From Lachnospiraceae bacterium (GTDB lineage Bacteria; Bacillota; Clostridia; Lachnospirales; Lachnospiraceae), in assembly GCA_022774505.1 (NCBI GenBank), contig JALFLW010000097.1, positions 1 to 61,519 on the forward strand: 61,519 nucleotides of DNA, written 5' to 3'. Each line of letters starts with the position of its first letter. The stretch's first letter is position 1. A program made the translations under genes and the position numbers. This document shows positions 54,442-61,519 of this stretch, piece by piece. Under the pieces are notes generated by a model. That model was given only the letters and a program-made list of their open reading frames with translations, searched no databases and had not been told where the DNA came from.

Positions 54442-56421
54442 ATGGCAGAGAAAAAGAGATTTTATCTGACAACCGCGATTGCGTATACGTCAGGAAAACC
54501 ACATATCGGTAACACATATGAGGCCGTTCTGGCAGACAGCATTGTGCGTTTCAAGAGACAGCAGGGATATGACGTCCGTTTTCAGACAGGAACGGACGAG
54601 CATGGTCAGAAGATCGAGCTTAAGGCAGAGGAAGCAGGAATCACTCCAAAGAAATTTGTAGATGATGTTTCCGGACAGATCAAGACGATCTGGGATCTGA
54701 TGAATACATCGTATGACCGCTTTATCCGCACGACGGATGAGGATCATGAAAAGCAGGTACAGAAGATATTCAAAAAGCTTTATGATCAGGGCGATATTTA
54801 TAAGGGATTTTATGAAGGTATGTACTGTACACCTTGCGAGTCCTTCTTTACACAGTCTCAGCTGGTAGACGGAAAGTGTCCGGACTGCGGACGTCCATGT
54901 CAGCCGGCAAAGGAGGAAGCATATTTCTTAAAGCTCAGCAAATATGCGGACCGCCTGATCGAGCATATTAATACACATCCGGAATTTATTCAGCCGGAGT
55001 CACGTAAAAATGAGATGATGAACAATTTCCTTCTTCCGGGGCTGCAGGATCTGTGTGTATCCAGAACCTCTTTTAAGTGGGGAATCCCAGTGGATTTTGA
55101 TCCGGATCATGTGGTATATGTATGGCTGGATGCTCTCAGCAACTATATCACCGGTCTTGGCTATGATGTGGATGGGGAGGACCGCCTCGATGAAAATGGA
55201 GAGGATCTTTATAAGAAGTTCTGGCCGGCAGATCTCCATCTGATCGGAAAAGATATCATTCGTTTCCATACCATTTACTGGCCGATCATCCTCATGGCTT
55301 TGGGAGAGCCGCTGCCAAAGCAGGTATTTGGTCATCCGTGGCTGCTGCAGGGTGATGGAAAGATGAGCAAATCGAAGGGAAATGTTATCTATGCGGACGA
55401 TCTTGTGGATATGTTTGGTGTGGATGCTGTCCGTTATTTCGTACTTCATGAAATGCCATTTGAAAATGACGGTGTCATCACCTGGGAGCTGATGGTAGAG
55501 CGGATGAACTCCGATCTTGCCAATACGCTGGGCAATCTTGTAAACCGCACGATCTCTATGACCAATAAATACCTTGGCGGAGTCGCTGAGGATAAGGGAG
55601 TCGCAGAGGCAGTAGATGATGATCTGAAGGCTGTTGTACTGGCGGCACCGAAAAAGGTTGAAGAAAAGATGGACAAACTTCGTGTTGCAGATGCGATCAC
55701 GGAAGTATTTACGATCTTTAAGAGATGTAATAAATATATCGACGAGACAGAGCCATGGATCCTCGGAAAGGACGAAGCGAAAAAGGACCGTCTTTCTACA
55801 GTGCTTTATAATCTTCTGGAGAGTATCACTATTGGTGCAAGCCTTCTGGAAGCATTTATGCCGGAGACGACAGAACGTATTCTTGCCCAGATCGGTGCAG
55901 CCAAACGCCCGTTAGAGGAGATGGATCACTTTGGTGGTTATGTCAATGGTACGAAAGTAACAGAGAAGCCGGAGATCCTCTTTGCCCGTCTGGATATAGC
56001 AGAGGTGCAGGCAAAGGCCGAGGAGATCCAGAAAGCACAGGCGGCAGCTAACGGTGGAGCAGCACCGGAGAATGTGATCGATATGGAGGCAAAGCCGGAG
56101 ATCACCTTTGATGATTTTACGAAGATGCAGTTCCAGGTAGGAGAGATCATTGCCTGTGAAGAAGTAAAGAAATCTAAAAAACTTCTGTGCTCCCAGGTGC
56201 GTATCGGCAGCGAGGTCAAGCAGATCGTATCAGGTATCAAACAACATTACTCAGCCGAAGAGATGGTAGGTAAAAAGGTAATGGTACTGGTAAACTTAAA
56301 GCCTGCAAAGCTGGCTGGTGTTCTGTCTGAGGGAATGCTTCTTTGTGCGGAGGATGCGGATGGAAATCTGGCACTGGTTACTCCTGAGAAGGATATGCCT
56401 GCAGGAGCCCAGATCTGTTAA
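54442..56421 (+). CDS. metG: Methionyl-tRNA synthetase
   Basis: 659 residues. Class I signatures PHIGN (20-24) and KMSKSKGN (about 306-313), and a zinc knuckle (CTPCESFFTQSQLVDGKCPDC). The anticodon-binding helical domain follows, then a linker and a C-terminal EMAP-II/Arc1-like tRNA-binding domain (about 555-659: DDFTKMQFQVGEIIACEEVKKSKKLL, GMLLCAEDAD). Charges tRNA-Met. Full length, no anomalies. Confidence 0.96.
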   Translation: MAEKKRFYLTTAIAYTSGKPHIGNTYEAVLADSIVRFKRQQGYDVRFQTGTDEHGQKIELKAEEAGITPKKFVDDVSGQIKTIWDLMNTSYDRFIRTTDEDHEKQVQKIFKKLYDQGDIYKGFYEGMYCTPCESFFTQSQLVDGKCPDCGRPCQPAKEEAYFLKLSKYADRLIEHINTHPEFIQPESRKNEMMNNFLLPGLQDLCVSRTSFKWGIPVDFDPDHVVYVWLDALSNYITGLGYDVDGEDRLDENGEDLYKKFWPADLHLIGKDIIRFHTIYWPIILMALGEPLPKQVFGHPWLLQGDGKMSKSKGNVIYADDLVDMFGVDAVRYFVLHEMPFENDGVITWELMVERMNSDLANTLGNLVNRTISMTNKYLGGVAEDKGVAEAVDDDLKAVVLAAPKKVEEKMDKLRVADAITEVFTIFKRCNKYIDETEPWILGKDEAKKDRLSTVLYNLLESITIGASLLEAFMPETTERILAQIGAAKRPLEEMDHFGGYVNGTKVTEKPEILFARLDIAEVQAKAEEIQKAQAAANGGAAPENVIDMEAKPEITFDDFTKMQFQVGEIIACEEVKKSKKLLCSQVRIGSEVKQIVSGIKQHYSAEEMVGKKVMVLVNLKPAKLAGVLSEGMLLCAEDADGNLALVTPEKDMPAGAQIC

Positions 56422-56456
56422 ATAATACGGATTCACCGCTAAATACGGATAAGATG

Positions 56457-56487
56457 AAAGGGATCGATAGAGATATCGGTCCTTTTT
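56457..56487 (+). terminator. Intrinsic terminator after metG
   Basis: AAAGG and CGATA pair with TATCG and CCTTT around a short loop with an internal bulge, followed by five Ts. Confidence 0.6.
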
Positions 56488-56492
56488 AAGTG

Positions 56493-56611
56493 TATAGGAA
56501 AACGCTGGATTTGCCCTTTTTGGTGTACAAGAAAACGCTCGTATGTAGTGGAATGCCAACGAGAATTGCGGAGCAATTCTTGGAGGGCAAAACGCAGGTT
56601 TTGCCCTTTTT
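56493..56611. repeat. Intergenic repeat-like element with tandem hairpins
   Basis: The 341-base gap 56422-56762 contains no gene. GAAAACGCT is repeated near 56507 and 56531. AGAATTGC-GGA-GCAATTCT (56562-56580) forms a hairpin. GGGCAAAAC-GCAG-GTTTTGCCC plus five Ts (56585-56611) forms a second, terminator-like hairpin. TTGCCCTTTTT occurs twice. It looks like a small dispersed structured element, or two stacked terminators. Confidence 0.5.
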
Positions 56612-56645
56612 GTGCAAATAATACCGCATTTATGATAATGAAACC

Positions 56646-56674
56646 TTGCGGATACTGTTAAAATACGTTATTAT
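56646..56674 (+). promoter_or_regulatory. Predicted promoter of the GT8 gene
   Basis: TTGCGG (56646-56651), 17 bases, TATTAT (56669-56674), about 90 bases before the ATG. Confidence 0.5.
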
Positions 56675-56762
56675 GGTGATATTATCAGTATCTCCAAATC
56701 CCCATAAGAAGATAAGGAAAGATAAAGTGGGGAGGGAGAGGCGGTAATATCAAGGAGGAGAC

Positions 56763-57683
56763 ATGACAGAATATCGGATCAGACCGGCATATGAGCCGGT
56801 AGTAATCTGCTTTGCAAGCGACAATAACTATGCACCACATCTGCGTGTAGCAATATATTCTCTGCTTTGCAATAGAGACAAAACGAGGTGCTATGACATT
56901 CTGATCCTGCATAAGGATATATCTGAGGAGAATCAGGAAAAGATCCTATCCTTAGAAAACAAGCAGGAGAATGTAACCATTCGTCTACTCTCTATGGAGA
57001 AGTGGAGTTATAAGCTTCCTAAAGAGGTGGGATATTATTATACGGTGGAGGCGACGTACCGTTTATTATTATTGGATGATATGTTCGCTGATTATCACAG
57101 GGTTTTATATCTGGATTGTGATATGGTGATCAACGGGGATGTCAGCCGGCTGTATGATATGGCATTGGAGGGTGCACAGATCGCAGCAGTCAGGGCAGAG
57201 GAGTTTCGTGTATACTCCCGGACGAAACGTGCCGTGTTTTTGGACAATTATCCATATAATGTGGATAATTACAGGACAGATGCACTGGGAATGAAAGTAC
57301 CGGAAAATTATTTTAATTCCGGAGTGTTGCTGATCGATCTGGAAAAGGCCAGACAGAGACTTTCTATGGACGAAGTATTTGAACTGCTAAACAGACACAA
57401 ATATACATATTGTGATCAGGATGTGTTGAATATGCTTTTTGACGGGAAGGTCAAAACATTGGATATCACATGGAATTATATGACATTTGTGGAGGAGCAT
57501 CTGCGTAGTGGAAATGTAAATAGTCTGGAACTGTATCGGGATCTGGAGCGAAAGCAGCCGCAGATCATTCATTATGTGGGTCGTATAAAGCCGTGGCAGG
57601 ATGAAAAGGTGCTGGGAGAATATTACAGGAAGTATGAAAAGGAAATGGAGGAGTTGGATGCGAAAAAAATTTTATCACTTTAA
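56763..57683 (+). CDS. GT8-family glycosyltransferase
   Basis: 306 residues. ICFASDNNYAPHLRVAIYSLL opens a GT-A fold. The metal-binding DxD is LDCDMVI (Asp118, Asp120). NSGVLLIDL, YCDQDVLNMLF and the C-terminal HYVGRIKPW complete the GT8 pattern. No signal peptide, so it is cytoplasmic and uses a nucleotide sugar (UDP-glucose or galactose in the family). AGGAGGAG precedes ATG 56763. Its end overlaps the next gene by 26 bases, suggesting it glycosylates or is expressed with that surface protein; inferred. Confidence 0.9.
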   Translation: MTEYRIRPAYEPVVICFASDNNYAPHLRVAIYSLLCNRDKTRCYDILILHKDISEENQEKILSLENKQENVTIRLLSMEKWSYKLPKEVGYYYTVEATYRLLLLDDMFADYHRVLYLDCDMVINGDVSRLYDMALEGAQIAAVRAEEFRVYSRTKRAVFLDNYPYNVDNYRTDALGMKVPENYFNSGVLLIDLEKARQRLSMDEVFELLNRHKYTYCDQDVLNMLFDGKVKTLDITWNYMTFVEEHLRSGNVNSLELYRDLERKQPQIIHYVGRIKPWQDEKVLGEYYRKYEKEMEELDAKKILSL

Positions 57684-60600
57684 CAGGGAAGAAATCAGGA
57701 AAAACCACAACAGGAAAATGCGGAAAAATGCAGCAAAACTTGTATGTGTCGTTACGTTGTCGGCAACGGTGCTCAGCAGCATACCATATACAGCAAATGC
57801 ATCTGCGTATGCAGGGGCGGTGCAGAATACGGTTTCAATGAGATCTGCGGTTTCTACGGAAAATGCGGTGGTATATGATCTGTCAGACAGCAGTCTGATC
57901 ACGGAAAAGGTAATATACGACTATAAGGAAGTAGAGCAGACATTTCATATTATTGATATCAATATCACGACAGATGGGACATATATCATCAAAGGGTCCA
58001 ATTATATTAATGGTGCTTATATCGATACGCATATAGCTGTAGCAGAGGGCGTTGAAGCGAATATCATCTTTGATGGAGCGGATATCAAAAATGATGATAC
58101 ATATTGTAATGAGGTTGATTATTGTGCGGGAGATATATATTCGTATCTCTTCCCGCTTATGGATATCGCAGGGACTGCCAATATATATACAAAGAAGGAC
58201 TCGGTACTTGAGGATGGAAGCAGTTACGGAACTGCCATCTCCGTTTCAGGAACCTTGAGAATAAGGGATACAGATGAAAACGGCACTTTAAGCGTAAAGT
58301 CCTTTATGCCCGTGGCAGCAAAATACACGGGAAGAGGACAGATGTATATAGAAGGAGGATCGTTAAGGATAAACTGTGCGATAAGTCAGAGCGGAAAGCA
58401 GCTTGATGAAGTCGTAATGACGGGCGGAAACCTGCTGGTAGACAATAATCGGGCAATTAATGCAGATCATGTCGTGATATCCGGGGGGAAGATTCAGGGA
58501 AAGTCAGGTGCTTCTAATATATCTGCCATAGGGGCAGAAAAATCGATCAAAGTAACAGGAGGACAGATCGATTACCGGGGAGAAAATATTAGCGAGGGTA
58601 GATCAGCACTATTTCGCTGTGATAATATCCGGGTGACAGGAGGAAGTTACAACGTGGATAATATAGCAGAGGGATGGAGCGGAAACAATTACGGACAGAC
58701 CTATGATTTCTCCGGCAGACCGACATATCTGTATACATTGACAGGGTTGCCGGCAGATACGGCCATTACCAGGATCAATGGCAGAGTGGTCACAGATACG
58801 ATGACATCAGAGGATGGAACCATAAAAACATTTCTGCCATCAAGGGATAATGTGATAGAGACAGAGGATCAGGTATATACATACAAATATGATGAAGACA
58901 CCAAGAAGATGGAACTGTCCACAGATCTTAAGACACACCAGGTAACTTTCAAACTGGGAAATGAAATATATGATACCATTACTGTTTTACATGAGACAGG
59001 GCTTGGTGGGGTCCTGGATGACGAGCAGTATACGTACAGTTACCAGACGGAGACAGGAGAGGAGTGGGGTGGATCGGATGATATCACGGAGGATATGACG
59101 CTGGTTCTGAACAGGACTCCTCAGGAGTGTCACGTAGAAATGGAAGGAAAGGGATCGTATGTAGCGTATGGAACTGTTCTGGAAGAGGGATATCTCTACT
59201 GTGAGGATCATTATTCATACCGGCTTCATTATCCCGGAGAAAAGATTACAGAGGATTTGAAATTGATCCGTATTCCGGCTGTAAAAGAGAACGGTGAGTG
59301 GTGCGTCCTTATAAAGAGTCAGGAAGATGCCGTCAAGCTTAGAGATTTTATAAATGGAAAAAATGACCTGAATGTCCGTCTGGAAACGGATCTGAACTTT
59401 GAGGCATCAGAAGAATCATGGATTATGACATATGATTCGTATTATGGAGTGTTTGATGGGAATGGACACCGGATCGAAAATTTGACGCGGGATAGGTATG
59501 AGACTCAGAGTGCCATTACACCGCATTTATACGGGACAGTAAAAAATGTGTGTTTTTCAATGATCCATCTGAATGATCCGGATGGTACGGAGCAAGGATC
59601 CGGAGCAATATGCGGAAGAAACTATGGAACCATAGAAAACTGTATAGTGATCGGAATCCATATCGATTCGACTGCAGAGAGTAGTGATTCTTTCAAGACA
59701 GATAAAGGATTTATTGCCGGTTGGAATATGGGCACGATCCGCGATTGTTATACAAGTGGCAATTTCAATGAAGGAGATGGAGAGGTTTATCCGGTTACCA
59801 GAAATATGCGAGGAACCATAGAGAATACATATTATGAATCGGAGACAGAGACTGAGGATGGCGGAAGAACCTGGGAGCAGTTCATCCAAGGAGATGTATG
59901 CTGGGAGTTAAATAAGGGAGTAACAGATGGAACGCAGAAATGGTATCAGAATCTGGATGAGAGTGATGATCAGGATTATATTCCGGATCTGATACCATCC
60001 CTGGATGCCTCCCATGGCGTTGTCAGGGAGACATATAAAGGATGCCGTGGAGGATATTATACCAACAAAGAAAGTGTAAAACCTGTCCATGACATGGAAT
60101 GCACGGCACAGGGGGATACTCTGACCGCAGCCTGTAAGTCGGATGCTTCCCATAAAGTATCTGCCACAGTGAAAGCAGAGAAGGATATTATACAATATGA
60201 TGGTAAACCGCATGAGGCTAAAATAAACTATGTTTATAGTGATGAATGGATCGGTGACAAGGATATTTCCTATGATATTATTTATACACGAGATGGGGAG
60301 GTCACGAAGGATCTGACATCAGAAGGGATCATAAAAGCTTCTATTGCATCCGGTGGTGCCGTGGCAGCGGTGGAATATACTATTGAGAGCGTGGAGGTCC
60401 CATCGAAATCACTGGTCGTCAGTCCGAAAGCATCGGATACACCAATGGTCAGTGACATACCGGTAGAAAGTCAGTCACCGTCACCGGATCACACACGAAA
60501 GCCTGAGAGTAGCGAGATACCGGGACAAACGGAAGCACCGGAGCAGTCCGGAAAGCCTGTCACTTCCCAAGAGCCATCCCCGGAGGGATCTAAGCAGCCG

Positions 60601-61209
60601 TCAGTGCCATCCAAAGCTCCATTGCCGGAGGGCTCTAAGTCCCCTGCATCATCGGAAGCCCCATCACCTGTGGTGTCCCAGCTGCCTGCATCATCCGGTG
60701 AACCGGTGCCAGGGAAAAATCCATCTGCATCACCGGCAGGTTCCAAACATACAAAATCCCAAAAAGCAGGAGATAAAATAAAAGACAAAAAGGGTAATGA
60801 ATATAAGATAACCGGTACTGCCAAAAACAAAAAGACAGTGACATTTTTGAAAGTATCTGCAAAGGCGAAAAAGACGATAACGATACCGGAAACCATTTCT
60901 GTTGACGGAGTGACTTACAAGGTGACAGAAATAGCGTCTCAGGCGTTTGCCGGAAATAAAAAGATAACCAGGGCAGTTATCGGCACAAATGTTGAAAGCA
61001 TCGGCAAAAAGGCATTTTATAATTGCAAAAAGCTTCATAAGATAGTGATCAAAAGCAAAAAGCTTAAGGCATCCCGGATCGGAAAGAATGCATTTGCAAA
61101 ACTGAATGGAAAAGCGGTGATAACCGTGCCTGCAGACAAAATGCAGTCGTACAAAAAATGGTTAAAGAAAAAGGGGATCACCGGGAAACAAAAAATTATC
61201 AATAGTTGA
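57658..61209 (+). CDS. Large secreted protein: beta-helix/GLUG-like repeats, Pro/Ser linker, BspA-type LRR
   Basis: 1183 residues from ATG 57658 with GGAGGAG about 10 bases upstream; the frame is open further up inside the GT8 gene. Signal peptide near 28-52 (VCVVTLSATVLSSI, cleavage after ANA). About residues 60-340 repeat short strands and Gly turns like a carbohydrate-binding beta-helix (GGSLRINCAIS, GGNLLVDNN, GGKIQGKSG, GGQIDYRG). About 560-760 carry a GLUG-like region (GTVKNVCFSMIHL, GTIENCIVIGIHI, GTIRDCYTSGNF). A Pro/Ser/Glu linker follows at about 920-1035. The last 140 residues are a BspA-type leucine-rich module (ITRAVIGTNVESIGKKAFYNC). No LPXTG or SLH motif is visible, so attachment is unclear. 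Probably a surface or secreted adhesin or glycan-binding protein. Confidence 0.8.
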   Translation: MRKKFYHFNREEIRKNHNRKMRKNAAKLVCVVTLSATVLSSIPYTANASAYAGAVQNTVSMRSAVSTENAVVYDLSDSSLITEKVIYDYKEVEQTFHIIDINITTDGTYIIKGSNYINGAYIDTHIAVAEGVEANIIFDGADIKNDDTYCNEVDYCAGDIYSYLFPLMDIAGTANIYTKKDSVLEDGSSYGTAISVSGTLRIRDTDENGTLSVKSFMPVAAKYTGRGQMYIEGGSLRINCAISQSGKQLDEVVMTGGNLLVDNNRAINADHVVISGGKIQGKSGASNISAIGAEKSIKVTGGQIDYRGENISEGRSALFRCDNIRVTGGSYNVDNIAEGWSGNNYGQTYDFSGRPTYLYTLTGLPADTAITRINGRVVTDTMTSEDGTIKTFLPSRDNVIETEDQVYTYKYDEDTKKMELSTDLKTHQVTFKLGNEIYDTITVLHETGLGGVLDDEQYTYSYQTETGEEWGGSDDITEDMTLVLNRTPQECHVEMEGKGSYVAYGTVLEEGYLYCEDHYSYRLHYPGEKITEDLKLIRIPAVKENGEWCVLIKSQEDAVKLRDFINGKNDLNVRLETDLNFEASEESWIMTYDSYYGVFDGNGHRIENLTRDRYETQSAITPHLYGTVKNVCFSMIHLNDPDGTEQGSGAICGRNYGTIENCIVIGIHIDSTAESSDSFKTDKGFIAGWNMGTIRDCYTSGNFNEGDGEVYPVTRNMRGTIENTYYESETETEDGGRTWEQFIQGDVCWELNKGVTDGTQKWYQNLDESDDQDYIPDLIPSLDASHGVVRETYKGCRGGYYTNKESVKPVHDMECTAQGDTLTAACKSDASHKVSATVKAEKDIIQYDGKPHEAKINYVYSDEWIGDKDISYDIIYTRDGEVTKDLTSEGIIKASIASGGAVAAVEYTIESVEVPSKSLVVSPKASDTPMVSDIPVESQSPSPDHTRKPESSEIPGQTEAPEQSGKPVTSQEPSPEGSKQPSVPSKAPLPEGSKSPASSEAPSPVVSQLPASSGEPVPGKNPSASPAGSKHTKSQKAGDKIKDKKGNEYKITGTAKNKKTVTFLKVSAKAKKTITIPETISVDGVTYKVTEIASQAFAGNKKITRAVIGTNVESIGKKAFYNCKKLHKIVIKSKKLKASRIGKNAFAKLNGKAVITVPADKMQSYKKWLKKKGITGKQKIINS

Positions 61210-61519
61210 AGTGAGAGGTTTGAGTAAATAACTAAGACTTCTCATACCAATATTGGGAAGTACCCCATAATATATCTTATGTCCTGAAGAGTAAATAGCA
61301 TTTTGCCCTGGAAAACAAATTAATCCGTAAGCTGTGACTAGAAAAATTGTCTTGTCACTTACGGATTTCGAAAAGACAAATTGCTTTGCTGCTTTGATGT
61401 TTGATGAACGCATCCTCCCGTATTTACCCCAAGGTGGGAATCAGGGGTTTCGAGAGGCACTTGCACCCGCCGGTACTTACGCCCCAAGTTTTGCAAACAC
61501 ATATTTAAGCAATTTAGCA
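61210..61519. other. Right-edge non-coding stretch with inverted repeats
   Basis: No + strand gene is seen. AATAACTAAGACTTC (61227-61241) repeats a motif found inverted at 27347-27361. AATCCGTAAG (61322-61331) and CTTACGGATT (61358-61367) form a perfect 10-bp stem with an inner TGAC/GTCA pair; on the - strand it is followed by a T-rich stretch and could be a terminator. On the - strand, codons from 61518 down to a TAA at 61477-61479 read AKLLKYVFAKLGA, possibly the end of a gene lying beyond the window. CTTGGGG-TAA-TAC-like direct repeats occur on the - strand between 61425 and 61490. Confidence 0.35.

Noticed and set aside
61162-61413. 83-residue - strand frame at the right edge
   Set aside because: It runs through the stem-loop and the end of the surface-protein gene, has no family features and no ribosome site.

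Overview
The window looks like chromosome of a gut-type Clostridia, most likely family Lachnospiraceae. The DNA has moderate-to-low GC with strong GGAGG ribosome sites, TTGACA/TATAAT promoters, a reverse rubrerythrin, a FeoA-FeoB fusion, a spore photoproduct lyase, a complete F-type ATPase operon and large secreted repeat proteins. Almost every gene is on the + strand; only a DUF402 gene (26808-27284) and a possible gene tail at the right edge are on the - strand. No rRNA, tRNA, CRISPR array, intact insertion sequence or prophage was recognised.

Layout. 1-860: a decayed HTH/DUF3990 toxin-antitoxin-like locus. 986-6533: sugar ABC transport genes (binding lipoprotein, MalF- and MalG-type permeases, then an LplA-type binding lipoprotein with its own promoter) without an ATPase. 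6601-12642: small membrane protein, rhodanese-TtcA fusion, nucleosidase-like gene plus spore photoproduct lyase plus SDR, secreted CAP protein, nitroreductase. 12824-16621: TrpB2-type tryptophan synthase beta chain, a small protein, a chemotaxis receptor. 16788-20556: Sel1 protein, protein kinase, VWA protein and PP2C phosphatase, a TerY-P-like signalling set. 20762-25358: micropeptide, PerR-type regulator, reverse rubrerythrin, FeoAB, a small membrane protein and an UPF0145 protein; this is an iron/peroxide block with visible PerR-like and Fur-like operators. 25476-27284: ClC channel and convergent DUF402.

27506-35238 is the ATP synthase operon (atpZ-I-B-E-F-H-A-G-D-C); its c subunit carries the residues of a Na+ binding site. 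35436-41885 holds a three-gene ABC/FtsX exporter with two different ATPase-permease fusions around a permease-only paralogue. 41957-48997: tRNA dihydrouridine synthase, GH5 glycosidase, DUF975 protein with a Gly/Tyr-rich repeat tail, Cache-GGDEF protein, a solute-binding lipoprotein whose two lobes are in swapped order, and an SH3b-NlpC/P60 wall hydrolase. 49169-51298: Lrp regulator, zinc-ribbon protein, L-lactate dehydrogenase. 51399-54284: an NAD salvage operon (NrtR-like Nudix regulator, nicotinamidase, nicotinate phosphoribosyltransferase) with two matching palindromic operators. 54442-61209: methionyl-tRNA synthetase, GT8 glycosyltransferase and a 1183-residue secreted beta-helix/LRR protein translationally coupled to it.

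The most unusual items are the apparently circularly permuted family 3 binding protein next to a diguanylate cyclase (46511-47293), the kinase/VWA/PP2C/Sel1 set, the asymmetric ABC/FtsX trio, the paired NrtR-type operators, and a strong promoter that fires straight into a terminator hairpin upstream of the Lrp gene (49036-49111). Functional calls are from sequence reading only; no database search was run.
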